Part shown: in pieces, positions 22,989 to 35,354 of the stretch
How positions within the stretch are numbered: the stretch's first letter is position 1
Layout: every line of letters starts with the position of its first letter
Assembly (NCBI GenBank): GCA_005281725.1
Contig: SSBO01000007.1
Span: forward strand, 2,486,402-2,550,401
From: Wuchereria bancrofti
Taxonomy: Eukaryota; Nematoda; Chromadorea; Rhabditida; Onchocercidae
Direction of reading: 5' to 3'
DNA: 64,000 nucleotides
Notes under the pieces: model-generated
The model's input: the letters and a program-made list of their open reading frames with translations, nothing else
Told to the model about the DNA's origin: nothing
The model's database searches: none
Made by a program: the position numbers and the translations under genes

Positions 22989-25900
22989 TCATTCAACCTG
23001 ATCTTCATCTTCGAAATCTTCATCTTCCAGCTCTGCTTCATTATCATCCAACTCTACTTCATCATCCTTATCCCCTTCTGTCTCTTCTTCATTATTCACC
23101 TTATCCTCGATATTACTACCTACTACCTTATCATTTTTTGAAATTTTCTTGGGATCATCTTCATTACTTGAACTACCTAAACCACTTGATACATCTCCAT
23201 TATCATCCTCCGACTGCTCATCAACCTGTCCCTCCTCATCCCCTTCTTGCTGATCCTCTTCATCTTCATCATAACTAGCGTCGTATTTCTCGGACATTTC
23301 ACCTTCGCTCGTGCCCTCTTCTTCATCTTCCTCGTCTTCCCCTTCATCATCGTCCTCATCCTCCTAAAATCAATTTTTTATTTTGCAAATAATACAAATT
23401 AGGAAAACCGAATCGATAGCACCACAAGCAGAAATATCTTCCTTGCAAGTAAAATATTATGCGATTGGAACGTGGCTCTCATTCAAAGAGAAGTTTTTTG
23501 TTTAAATGAAGCAAAATTTTCTTAACTCATTGCGACTGGAATGCACTAAGAAACTTAATCTAATTCAACTTATTGCAAGCATAAAACGTTTTTTCGTTTG
23601 GTTGAGAAAGTTGGCAACCTATGACATTCTCCCCTTGTCTTCAGTCTATTCGGTAATCTCACTTACTGAACCTTCAATCCGGCAGTTTCAAATCGTCTCT
23701 CAATCACTGATTATTGAAATAAATGCAATGAACACTCAACTGCGTATAAGAAAAAAGAAATCTGAATTTCGGATTTTTTAAAACATGCGTCTGGCACAAA
23801 AAAACTAATATAAGCGAAAGTATAGTGACATGCTTGGTATTTTGGGATATTTTGAAACAAGGAAAGGTCACCTTCACAAAATTTCATGCTTGAAACAAAG
23901 TGGCCCCTGACTTGCTTCAAGCTCTTATATTTCTGTGCTGCCATGAAAGCGGATATTGTTACGTGAGGTGCACAGGACGATCACACAGACAAAGGGTAAT
24001 TATACTTACCTTATAAATGGTTCACTTTTTTTGCTAAAAAAAATATTTCACAATTTTAAATCCTTTGACTATTACTTTATCATTAATTCCATAAAAGTTC
24101 ACTTACAAAGCTTACTATGCAATTTTACTGTCATAAAATTTCAAGTGATGATATGAAGTCTTTTCGTCCCTTGTTTATATTTCTCTAATTTTGACTTCAT
24201 CATTTTGCATGAAATATGAAAATAAGCAACTGATATAACATGTTATGCACAATAGATTTCGAAAGTACAAACTTTAGTTTTTCTTTTTTTTTTTGATTAT
24301 TTTGGCTTAATGAGTAAAATTGTGATAAACACAGAAAATACAGAGATAGATAGCAATACCCTTCTATATCATTAGCACTTTTTATATTAAAACTTCGAAA
24401 AATAGTTTTGAAAATCAAGAAAACAAAGTTTTGGATGTTTAGCAGTAGAACTTACCGCTGATGAAGGTATCAAGCGAAGAAATTCTGGTAAGTGATTATC
24501 TTCGACTGCTTCTTCAAAATCCATATAATTCTGCAAATTTTAATAATTGGATCAGCAAAAATAAATTTCTCTCACTGAAAGATGCCATTTGCCAATTATT
24601 TCTGCAATGAGTAATTTTACTTTATAATAGGGTCATGCTGTATCAATCACTAAGATACTGTTCAAGCAATATCTTCTTGCTCCCTCAGTTGTTCTCTCTT
24701 TTTTTCCTCTTTTCTTTTTCCTTTTAATTGAAACGACAGCGCTTGCAGATTTTATATCTCTAAATTCTTTAAAGTTCAGACTTACTCCCAAATATTCGTC
24801 ATCAACGAAAAACTGAGGCGGCAAAGGAACTCCATCGCACCGCTCATTTAGAGCGTTTTGGCGCATAAAGTCTCGATACTGTTCGTTACCCCGTAATGTT
24901 ATATCAATCGCTTTAAATGGAACACCTAATCCATCAAGTACCATTAAAACTTTCTGCACCTGTTTGCGCACCTGAAAATGTTTGAACAAGTCGGTTCCCA
25001 TCTTAATCCCATTGTAACTTGGAGATTAATGTCGCTTATAATAAATTTAATAATTAATATCACTTAAGCATTGGAAAAACTAATCTGGAGAAATTTGTTA
25101 AACCAGACTTACTGGTAAAGTCTAAAAGAGATAGGGAAGTTTGAATCCAAACAACCTGTAACATGAAACTGATCTACTTCAAGCATGATTCATTTATTTT
25201 ATGCTAATAAATTGTAAAGAGTAGAAGTAGTCCTTTTTTATTAATTCTTTTTTATCTAATCTCCAGTTCAACGTCTCATTAAGAATCATCTAGCAATTAT
25301 TCTTACAACAGTTTACCTAACAGTTCGGAATTTCATCCTCTTTAATTTCTTCTTTCCTTGATTTCATACCAATTTATGTCTAACAATTTTTATATTTATA
25401 TATATATTTTTCATTGTTCTAACCAAACAAAAAAAGAAAAAATTGGAATGAAAGGGATTTCTCCCTCTCTGTGACTATGACAAAAATATAGATTTTTACA
25501 TTGAAACTATATTTTAGATGACGAAAACTGTCACACTTTCTTAAATTTAGGACAGCAACAACGATAATTTCTAAAAACGATTAGAAACACTTGGTTAATA
25601 GTCCAGCAAATGCCATGTAGTATAATAGGACATTTTTTTAAAAAGTGAAACTTTACATAGAAACAGAATTTGCAGATGACTTGAAGATTTCACATTGTTA
25701 TTGCTCCTTCATTAATATTATTCAAAAAATATTAGGAAAACTGTTAGGCTATAACTAATAAATTATCCGCATTTTTTTTTCTTATTTAAGAAACTTTGTT
25801 CTTTTCGCTATACGAACGACAGAACGAAATAATAGCACTATAAAGACTAGACAAGCTGCTCAACAACTTAATTAACAAAACTGCAGAAGAAGAGGAAGTA

Positions 25901-28551
25901 GAAACGTTAACTGAAAGAATCTTATCATTAGTGACAGAAAGAATAATACAATTTCTTTTAAATGAATGAATTTACAAGAAATTATTTTGATTTGAAGTAG
26001 TAATCAAAACCAGTTTGAAATATTGCGACAATATCTTTTCAATATTATTGGTAGTAAGTGATGCAATTTGAACGGAATCTTTAAACTGACTGCAAAACAT
26101 GGACTAATTTTACTTGGGAATACATTAGGCAATTTGAAATTAACAATTTTACATGTTCCTTCTATAGAGGGTCAAATTCAATTAATGAGAATAAAATCTG
26201 AGAAACTAGATTCAATCCGAAATTTCTAAAATGCTCTAAGGAAATTTGTGTCTTTAGTAATTTCGATAATTGTCATAATTCATTTCTAAATAGCATATTA
26301 TTCATGATTTAATTTCAAAATTGTAAATTCTCAAAAAAAAACTCTCGGACCCTAAGTGGCGTTCCAACTACTAAATAAACAGGTAATACAGTCCAACTCC
26401 CAAACTTCTAACCAGTTTTTAGCTGTGATCAGTTTAAGTTCACTATGAATTCTCTCATCCCCAAATTCAAGAAGTTCCTCGAGGATTTCATTTTTTCAGC
26501 TGATCATTCCATACTTCGTCAGAGAAAGTATGTTTTTGAAGAATAACAGTGAAGTTTACCGCGCAAAAATCCGATATTTCTTCTTCCAGTAAAAACAATC
26601 TTTTGTAAATTCATCTCAAGTAATGTACTTTGATTGAAATATTAGGAATAAGTTAGCAGAATCAAATTTTAGTAGGTTTCCCAGTCTTCAGAATACTTTT
26701 CAACCGCATCGACCACCTCGCAGCAATAATTTTTACTTTGCATGGCTTCTTCCTTATCTGATAATTTTATCTTTTCAAAAGAATTATGCTGATTCCAGGC
26801 TTCTTGAACATATCCGGTTCTGTAACTCATACCTATCACCTATCAGCTAATCCAATTTTTTATGAGAAACATTTGAATTAAAATACAACGTAATATAATG
26901 GAAGAATAAATTGAAAATACTTCAATCTTTAGTTTTCAGAATTGATCATTCTTGTCACCAAATTATTGAGTAATTCCTTTATATTAAGTGCTCAAAATGA
27001 TCGAATAAATTTCATTTCATTATCTAAAAATAGTAACCTTTTTTTAAAACTGTCTTCACCATTATGATGGATCCTTCCACCATTGCGATTACTTACAACT
27101 TCAACGAATATACCTTTGATTTTGACAAAGACGCAAGAGTTCATCTCATAGATTATCGTCATATTTCGACTAAAAATTCTATTTTGGTCAAAAACAGCCA
27201 CATTTTATTTTGTCTAATTTTTAAGGAAAAAATTTCGAATAAAATTTTACTTTACTTCGAAAAAAAATGCAAAAGTTTGACAAAGATAACGAAACGAAAC
27301 AAAACGAAACTCTGAAATTATATTTAGGAAAAAGTGCAACCACCCCATAATAGGGAAGTAATATCTGCTTTCATGTTGTTCGATCACGATTATTTTTCAT
27401 TAGACAAAATCAAACGGATCTATAAAGAATATAAAATTACAGACTGGTAGTATATGATAACAGTATGCGGAAGAGAAGGCAAAAGAGAGAGAGAGAGAGA
27501 CAGGGGAAAGATGATTCGACATTTTCAAGCACATACATAAGGACTTAGGTATTGTCTTCTAAATTTTAGTTTTTTAGTTAGCTAATAAAACTAACATGAC
27601 ATAAAATTTAAACTGGTTCATCTACAACATGAAATAAAAAATTATCCTAACAAAATTGAGTAAAAAAAATGATACAATCTAACAAAATTCTCGAGAAATG
27701 AAGAGATGAAAGGAAAAAAACGTATTCATAATTAAGTGTAGAAATGAAAATTATTAAAACTGAATGCCTGAATACATTTCACGAATTCATTCACTTAAGA
27801 TTCACAACTCTAACTTGTAAATTTAGGCTCTCAAAAGATTTTCTTGGTCATTTGCCTTGTTCATATAAGAAACATTTTTTTTAGATTAACAAACCAATAC
27901 ATGCCTTTTCAAATTTATTCCGACTTTTTCTCTTTCAAAAAATTCTGCAGTCAAAAATATATCAATAGAAATCACGATTTAGTTATCTGTGACAAAAGAT
28001 GTTTGCTTGTTTATATAGGTCACTTCGATAAAACAGAAAATTTCAGTCCTGACAAACTAATCCCTAAAAATTTAGAAAAGATCTCATGAGCAACTAGAAA
28101 ATCTTACTTGTCATTAGTTAAGGCTGAGTGGGCAGGAACATGAGGATTGCACCACTGCCTTGAAATCTTTGTTGAAATTTTGAAAAAACATAAATACTCT
28201 GTCAATTTAGATGGGGGGAAACTATTCATAGCTTTACAATATCAAATTATAATAACAGTTTAATTTTAAAATTCGAGATTCCATAATACTTTGAATTTTT
28301 TCATTATCCATTACCAAATATTATATGGAACGCAATTTTTGATCAGTGCTTTTTGATCATTCAAGCTCTTTCCAGTTAGTCATTGTATCTAAGCTTATTT
28401 CATAGTACTACCAAACAAAATTAAAATATCCGCGCTAGTATCTCTCTGAGGTATGACCAGTGAATTTCAGTACCATCGTAGAGACCTCTCAAAAAAAAAA
28501 GCTTACCTCGGTATTGGCCGTAATAGAAGCGATGTAAACGTTAAGCGTCAT
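22989..28551 (-). CDS. SH3-binding glutamic acid-rich (SH3BGR) family protein
   Basis: Four exons in transcript order: 28551-28507, 24971-24786, 24530-24456, 23363-22989 (TGA); 226 residues. Exon 1 codes only MTLNVYIASITANTE and is separated from exon 2 by a 3.5 kb intron; I joined them because the split matches the family (short first strand, then VRKQVQKVLMVLDG) and the phase is right. Residues 1 to about 102 form a thioredoxin/glutaredoxin-like fold without a CXXC motif, with the family-typical PLPPQFFVDDEYLG and DFEEAVEDN. The C-terminal ~120 residues are a highly acidic Glu/Asp tail, as in vertebrate SH3BGR rather than the short SH3BGRL. Function is thought to be protein-protein binding. 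The big intron holds only AT-rich DNA and a short GA repeat near 27488. Confidence 0.88.
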
Positions 28552-29010
28552 GCCGAGAACATCGAGGATATTGAGGTTTTGTGTCCAGTTGGAGAATAAT
28601 GACAGATGGATGGATCCTTGCAAAAACTCTTCCAGTAGATGCCTATCTTCTTTCCCACTAGCAATTTTGCTTGTCCACAAGCTGAATGAGAGTGTCTGCT
28701 ATAGTTTCTTCTGAAGCTTCTCTCAAAAAGTGTCGAGACAAACAGACGAACTTATTTATAACTTCACTAATAAACAGACATAGACACACTCATAAATCAA
28801 GAAACGTACGGGACGGACAGGCAAAAAGCATAGATAAAATGAGAAACATGCGGACAGACATGAATTAATGGGAGAAATTCAAAGTCGTATAAACTCTGAA
28901 TGACACTTTTGTTTGTATAACAAAACGATGGAATAATGCGAACAAGCGGTACTCTCATCTCATCGCACACAAATTCAACTACAACTGAAAAACTTTTATT
29001 CCTCTTCGTA

Positions 29011-29090
29011 CATATGTATGTATGTATGTATGTATGTGTGTATGTATGTGTGCATGTATGCATATACGTGTGTGTATGCATCTATATGTA
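29011..29090. repeat. ATGT microsatellite
   Basis: Array of GTAT/GTGTAT units with interruptions, of the same type as 7281-7352. Open frames made of HTHTYTHT or similar are repeat artefacts. Confidence 0.85.
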
Positions 29091-29730
29091 CACCGATTAT
29101 TGAATAACTTAGTCTCAATAAGCTCTTCTCCAAACTATCAGAAGAGGTATGAGTAAGCATCACACTTAACGATACTGTACAGAATTGAAAATCTTGAAGT
29201 GATACCAGACAGGAAGGACTCTTCGGCCATCTTCTCTTCTCTACCAGACCAACATGCATCCCATGATAATGGATGCCCTCATATCGACACAGTTTTTTTA
29301 TCAACCACACTCCTTCCCTCTCCTCGAAATGATCACACTTCATTTCACCAACCTGAATTAACATGGTGGTTGAACTCTTTCAGTTCCAGACAGAAATAGA
29401 CTGATAAAAACGATTCAAGAAATTCAGGACAAATAAGAAAATTAAGATTATGGCAATCAAACTGTTTTACTTTACTAAGTATACTGTTTCCCTTTGCTAT
29501 ATTTGTGCAAAGTGGCTAAACATGCGGAACAAATATCATCACCAGTAATTCATTTGCAGCAATAACAGCTTTCTCCCTACAAAATGTTTGTTGAGATTAG
29601 CTTCAGCATATCTCATCAAAAAACAGTACATTTCTTTATCATTTCCTCACTTCAATCTGAGTTAAGTAATATGATTTTCACTCAGCACAAAAAACAAGAT
29701 TTAGAAACATTGTCTGGAAACAAGAAATGA

Positions 29731-29770
29731 ATTTGAGTTTGAAACAATTATACTTGTTTCAAACTCAAAT
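29731..29770. repeat. Perfect 17-bp hairpin
   Basis: ATTTGAGTTTGAAACAA (29731-29747) and its exact reverse complement (29754-29770) flank a 6-nt loop TTATAC. It is intergenic. Arms are shorter than usual for a microRNA precursor. Confidence 0.7.
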
Positions 29771-30385
29771 GGTTCCCACTTAAATTACTCTCTTAGGTCT
29801 CTTATTTCAAAATAATTCTACATAATTTTTGGATAGCTATTTTCGAAATGCATAGCAATTAATAACACCCCTACCAAAAAATCGGAAATATTTCTGATAA
29901 TATTCCGTATAAGACGTTCAACTTTTGAATCTTACTTTCTTATTTTTATCAATACAGGTATAACTATCGTCAGTGATCACAGTAACAAACACCATTATTT
30001 GTGAATAGTAATTCATCCAGCAAACAACAACAACAACTATAAATAAACATTTTGCAAAAACCGTTCGTACAAAATATACTTTTGAAGATGACAGTTGTTG
30101 TTGATAAATAATACACAGGTAAAAGCATGAAAACAATAGCAATATATATATATATATTAATTGCCCCAGTAACCCAGTAACAGTTGTAACCAATGTGGAT
30201 GGTAAAGTGAAAGTAACAGCTGTATAAAAAGACATCATATTATTACAGATCATAGCATCAGTTTTTTTTCCTACCATTTATTTCCTTTCGTAACTATGGC
30301 CTATTCTCCACTTAGCTTTATTTATAACTATTCCACGTTCGAAAGCTCACAAATTAAATATTACAAATCAGCGGCGTTCAGAGAA

Positions 30386-33162
30386 TCAGCTGATTGGATT
30401 GCTCCATAGAACTCTGTATCGACTGGATCCGGAATTCTCCTTCATCAAATTATCATGCTGCCAAAACGGCATATACTTCTTATGCTCAACGTAGTTGATG
30501 TCAGGATATTTAGGTTGTTCCGGACTTTTATCTATCTTTCGCATTTGCAAACGCTTTTTCAATAAATCCGCATGGATCTCCTTTGGATTTCGGAACTGAT
30601 CCAAATATCTACAATCCAAAAACAAAAATCCAAAGTATTCATGTTTGCCAAATAGAAACTTCCAAGTTAGAGAAATAGAAGTTAATCTATGTAAAACATA
30701 CAAATTAAACGGCTGCGGCTTTAACGGGAATTCTTTCTGATCAACTTTCACTAGAGGATAATATTGATATTCATAAATTGGTGACTTCATCCCTAAAAGA
30801 TACTGGCAGAATACAACCACCTAATATCTAACATAACCTATCGTTTCCGTAGGGTAACATTTGTTGAGAGCCATACTTACCGGTAAGTATACGTATGAAA
30901 AGCGAAGGAATTGAAATTGCAAACTATATTACCGGTCACTCAGTGATGATCGCGAGGGAATGTAAAAAATTGAAAAGTAGGACAGGAACACCTCCAAATA
31001 ATGCTTGATAATAAATAAGTATCAGTGATTGGAAATTCTAAATTATAAAAATATTCCCACATGTCGCAAAAAAAGTTTAAAACTGTAATAAACCAATTCT
31101 GTGAAGCGCTTCGTTAACAGAAACATCCCATGAAGCTTGAGCAAAGGAAAGAGCGGAGGGAGTCCACTGTTTTTCGAATTTTTTATACAGCTGGCCAACA
31201 TTGAAAATTCGATCTATCAGTGCTGGACTAAAAATCAAAACAAAAAACGAACTATCGCAATAATATCCAAAAGTCACAATATTACCAACCTAAAATTATG
31301 CTTGTCTTATTATTATTTTATCCACTCTGTTACTGCAAGTCTTGCTTCAACTTAGTTATAATTGACAATAGAAAATCCGTTTTAAAAAAATATGCGGTTG
31401 CTGAAAAATTTTAAATCTACTACCTGTTTGGTTTTCTCGAAGTTAAATTAACAATTTCATTATGTCGCAATAACAAACAAGCAATTCTGTGATAACCGGT
31501 TCCTCTGAACGGCACCATTTGAAAATATGGAACTATTTCTGTCCCATCACTTACAGATTTGCCATCTGGAATATTAGCTACCAACCAGTGGACAACTTCG
31601 CCACCACAGTTATATGGGTTTCCATCAAGATTCAATAATACGAATGAATTGAATCCGCCATTTAATGATTGAATCCATATATCTGGCTTATTACCTAAAT
31701 AATGATAATGAAACATGAAACACAAAATAGAAATAGACCAGTCGACTGCAAGAACTTATATCAGATCTGAATTAAACCTTGAAAATTTATTTTAGACATT
31801 TCCAGATAATCAAAAAGTTTATATCGATTAAATTATCCAAAACAATATTTATGGATATCTATTCAATTTTGAAACATAGGTAAGCACTTGTATCAACGGC
31901 ATCGATCAAATTTCCTTGATATAGACCAGTACTACCCCATTTAAGCTGCATATTTTGCGTATTGTGAAAAAAGACGTTTGTGTGAAAAATATCATCAAAT
32001 ATGCGATAATGATGAAAAATACTCAACTGCCAATGCTCAACCTCCTTTAAATTTATTGTTACTGCAATACAAAGAAATATTACTGATGAATTAATCTTGC
32101 TTAGTTATTAATTATAAATAGTAACTTCAGTAAACAATCAACTGCGATTTAATTTGGCATGGATTTCTGTTATGTCAATCATTTCTAATACAAAAAATTG
32201 TACAATGTCAATTTTACCAATCTAATGAAAAGATACCAAACTAAAGGAAAAAAAAATCATGAAAACACGGAATATTTGTTAAAATTGTCCGAAACTCTTT
32301 TATTTTCTACAGCATTGAAAACACAAAAGTGAGACTTACGCTGCACTTTCCTAGATAACTTTAGAACATTTTTTGACTCCGACGGTTGCAATGGTATTGG
32401 TAGTATACTCTTTTTCTTGAAACCAATATCGTATCTTTCTGTTTTTGGTACTGTAACAATAAAGTTATTAAAATTCTGACTTTAATGCAATTCTGATTCC
32501 CGGTTTATCAAGAAAAGTTTTCTCTTTACCAAAAAGATTTTCAAAAAAAAGAAAGGCTCCTTAGTCGAATTCCAAAAACTTGATAAATAGAAAAAAGAAA
32601 ATAACCTGCTAAACGTTCTTTCAACGATAATAAATGATTATCTGCATCAATGACGTGCATTTTCGGATAAAGTACTGGTTTTGCTATTCGTGCTTTATAC
32701 CAAGCATTCGGTTCATAAAATCTAAAAGGAAAATTTAGAGAAATATCACCCACATATCTCATAGAATAATTAAATAATCAATTCATATCCTTAATTTTCG
32801 TACAGTGAAAAATTCAGATGTACATGTACTAAGATAAAGTCCCACAGGTAAAATGAAACAACTTTCATCGGAGGAAAGCTTTCACATTCTCTGAGAGACT
32901 GCATCTTGATCCATCTATTGGAAGGATCCACAACATATGACAGTTTCGTGGAATAAATTTCTACTAATTATCTAACTGAAAAGTCAAAATTCATACGAAA
33001 TAAATCGTTCTAAAATACAAGCCTGTTACGATAAAATGCAGCCGGACCAGCCCAAGCGATAACTTTAGGTCTCCATGGTCGAGCAACACGTGGCGTACCC
33101 CTAACGCGATGAGCATCTTTCACGTAAATGTCTGCATAAACTGAACGGAATGCTCGCTTCAT
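30386..33162 (-). CDS. mrpl-38: Mitochondrial ribosomal protein mL38 (PEBP domain)
   Basis: Eight exons in transcript order: 33162-33023, 32721-32606, 32450-32340, 32061-31888, 31694-31424, 31227-31094, 30792-30702, 30608-30386 (TGA); 419 residues. A phosphatidylethanolamine-binding-protein domain is evident in exon 5: LNLDGNPYNCGGEVVHWLVA, NIPDG and GTGYHRIACLLLRHNE. The flanks match vertebrate mL38: YDIGF near the N-terminus, LYKKFEKQWTPSALSFAQ, SPIYEYQY and the terminal RYLDQFRNP-like segment. mL38 is a structural part of the large mitochondrial ribosomal subunit. Intron 1 must use a GC donor (CAG before GCTTGT) because the GT alternatives give a stop or a wrong phase. The basic N-terminus suits a mitochondrial presequence. 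It is divergent from NAA60 606 bp away. Confidence 0.9.
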
Positions 33163-33768
33163 TGAACTAGAATTCTATACGTCCCTAAAAAAAATCTTTT
33201 CAGCCTAGCTAACTCCAAAAATCCAAGTAACCCCTCCACTTTACACGCAATCTCTCAAAACATAATAAACACACACTAGTTCAATCTATGGCCGCATTAA
33301 ATTCATTCGTCCTTCTCATAGCACTCATTTCGAATGTCGTACAATTAGGGAGTTGTTTTGTGGCTAGTTTGTTTGCATATAAGCTGACTTCAGGTGTACG
33401 AAAGAGTTCAGCACTTGGGGTGCGAGAGTTGAAATCAGTTGATAGCATAGTGCATGTAGTAAGGAGCTTTTAGAGAAACGTTGCCTTTTTACTTGCAGAT
33501 ATATTTGCATGTTTGTATGGCTATCTGTTCACTTTGTTCGTTGAAGTTCGAGTGTTATTCCGGTCGCCTTGATATTACGGCGTGGTTCAAATTGCTGTCG
33601 AATATTGGGTAATATTTGTCCGACTTATTTTACGCTTCATATACAGTCGTCGTCTAAAAGTGCTTCTAGCAGAAAAACTTTGCAGGTAGTCAGTTGTCGC
33701 ACTTTCATGCAAATAATGTCGAAGTGCCCTATTATGGATAAAGTAAGCGATATACAGCGATTTGGCGG
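33163..33768. other. Shared promoter region of mL38 and NAA60 genes
   Basis: 606 bp between two divergent start codons. A 61-codon frame at 33288-33473 (+) is hydrophobic and has no splice or family support, so I leave it out. The spacing suggests a bidirectional promoter. Confidence 0.45.
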
Positions 33769-35354
33769 ATGTCGAGAGAGATGAAGAATTGGCGAGAAAC
33801 GCTGGATGATAGAGAAGCTGTTAAGTGTCTGATTGATGGACCTGGAAGCAGTAATATGCGCCAGGATAAAAACTGTAGCATACGATCGTTATGCATGCAT
33901 GATATGGATACTGTGAAAACAATTTGCCTCGAATCTTTTCCCATACAGTATCCGGACTGCTGGTTTGAAGAAGTGCTAAATGGTAAACTGATTAGTTTTG
34001 GAATCACTTATGAAGGTGCACTTGCTGCTATTCTTGTCGCTGAGCTCAAAATCTTGTCTCAGTGCAATGCTGAGGTTTGTTTTTTCTTTCTTTTTTATTA
34101 TCCCTTTACAAATTTAATGAATGTATATATTATACTCGCATGGTTGGATGAAGTAGAAAATACTCGAGACTTTAAACTAGCAAGAAACGTTCACAAGGAC
34201 TGGTCTTCAGGATGTAGCGTCAGAGAATCCGATAATGTGGAATGTGTGAATGGATAACAAATAAGTTAGGTATTTTTAGGACCGTGATCTGTTATCGGGT
34301 AACTGTTTACCAGTGGTGTATATATTAAGCGTAGCTGTACGTCCACCTTATCGCCGACGTGGTTTCGCCTCCCGTCTGCTCGATCATCTTATGTTTATGG
34401 TAGTGCAACGGCCACCATATCCAAAAGCTGTTTATTTACATGTATTAGCAACAAATTATGGTGCCATAAATTTCTACAAAAAACGTGGTTTTTGCCATCA
34501 CACTACACTCTTGTAAGTTTTATTTTTTTCATTTTATACAAACATTGATCCAATTATCCTATTTTATTAGTGAATTGAAAGGTAATTGACAAGTTTTTTA
34601 TTAACTGCTATAGACATTATCTATAATGCATCGTGTACTTACGATTACATAAACATGATGGTTTGCACCACAAAGTTTTCTATTTTTTAAAGGCTGCCAA
34701 TACCTCAGGATAATTCGATTACTCAGATAATCTTGTTACGTAGTACTTGATGTAATTGTACATTTAATGCATTTCTTAAGAGGAAGGAGTAGTTATTTAG
34801 CGGTCATATTCGTCTTATTTGTATAGTCAATATTTTTAAAAACAATATTACTGGTACTGAACTCTACCGATCATATTCATCTTATTTGTATAGTCAATAT
34901 TTTTAAAAACAATATTACTGGTACTAAACTCTACCGTCTCAATACTTTGGCTGTCTCAGCAACTATACGGTAGTGTAATCTACATCATTGCTTTTCTGAT
35001 ATCAGAATTTTTGATCTTACACATATGTGACTGCAGTCAAATTGTGTCTTCATTAGCCTTACGAGAAAACTTCATGAGGTCGTCTATCAATTCATGTATT
35101 TTCAGATTGTTTACATGCCGATTAGGATGTGATGATTTTGTTTGTAATATCGAAAAAAAAAGTAATAGCTGGGAATTCATTACAGGAACTACTATCGCAT
35201 TAATGATACATTCGGTGATGGCCTAACATTTGTGCTTTATGCCAATGGCGCATGCGCACCATGGTCCGTTGATGAACTCTGTTCACTATTTTCTACAGTT
35301 CTTTGCTTCCCACTAAGGATTATTCTCAAAATGAAGTACATCTTGCGTCTGTAA
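33769..35354 (+). CDS. N-alpha-acetyltransferase 60 (NAA60, Golgi NatF)
   Basis: Three exons: 33769-34074, 34280-34512, 35186-35354 (TAA); 235 residues. It carries a GNAT fold: [30 protein letters not shown], then the acetyl-CoA loop in [18 protein letters not shown] (Arg/Gln-x-x-Gly-x-Ala type) and [20 protein letters not shown]. After that [17 protein letters not shown] and a hydrophobic basic tail ([14 protein letters not shown]) match NAA60, which uses amphipathic C-terminal helices to sit on the Golgi. NatF acetylates N-termini of transmembrane proteins facing the cytosol. ATGs at 33769 and 33781 are both possible starts. Intron 2 carries a 67-bp tandem duplication. Confidence 0.9.
34801..34934 (+). 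repeat. 67-bp tandem duplication
   Basis: Two copies, 34801-34867 and 34868-34934, start CGGTCATATTCGTC and CGATCATATTCATC and then are nearly identical; I count three differences, all G to A in the second copy. It lies in NAA60 intron 2 and is recent. Confidence 0.95.

Larger units (their letters stand above)
28552..30385. other. Intergenic between SH3BGR-like and mL38 genes
   Basis: 1.8 kb between two minus-strand genes: the mL38 stop lies upstream of the SH3BGR-like start. It holds the microsatellite at 29011-29090, a perfect hairpin at 29731-29770 and a TA run near 30143. The spacing is too wide for a typical nematode operon. I see no coding exon. Confidence 0.5.

Noticed and set aside
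22979..23359. Plus-strand His/Leu/Pro-rich frame and a shifted basic minus frame over the SH3BGR-like acidic tail
   Set aside because: Shadows of the Glu/Asp-rich exon, whose own frame is fixed by splice phase and family match.
28797..29364. Frames of 94 and 122 codons rich in HTHTYIHTYIH
   Set aside because: Translation of the ATGT microsatellite.
33288..33473. Hydrophobic 61-codon frame in the mL38/NAA60 promoter
   Set aside because: Chance frame; hydrophobic start alone is weak evidence and it has no downstream exon.
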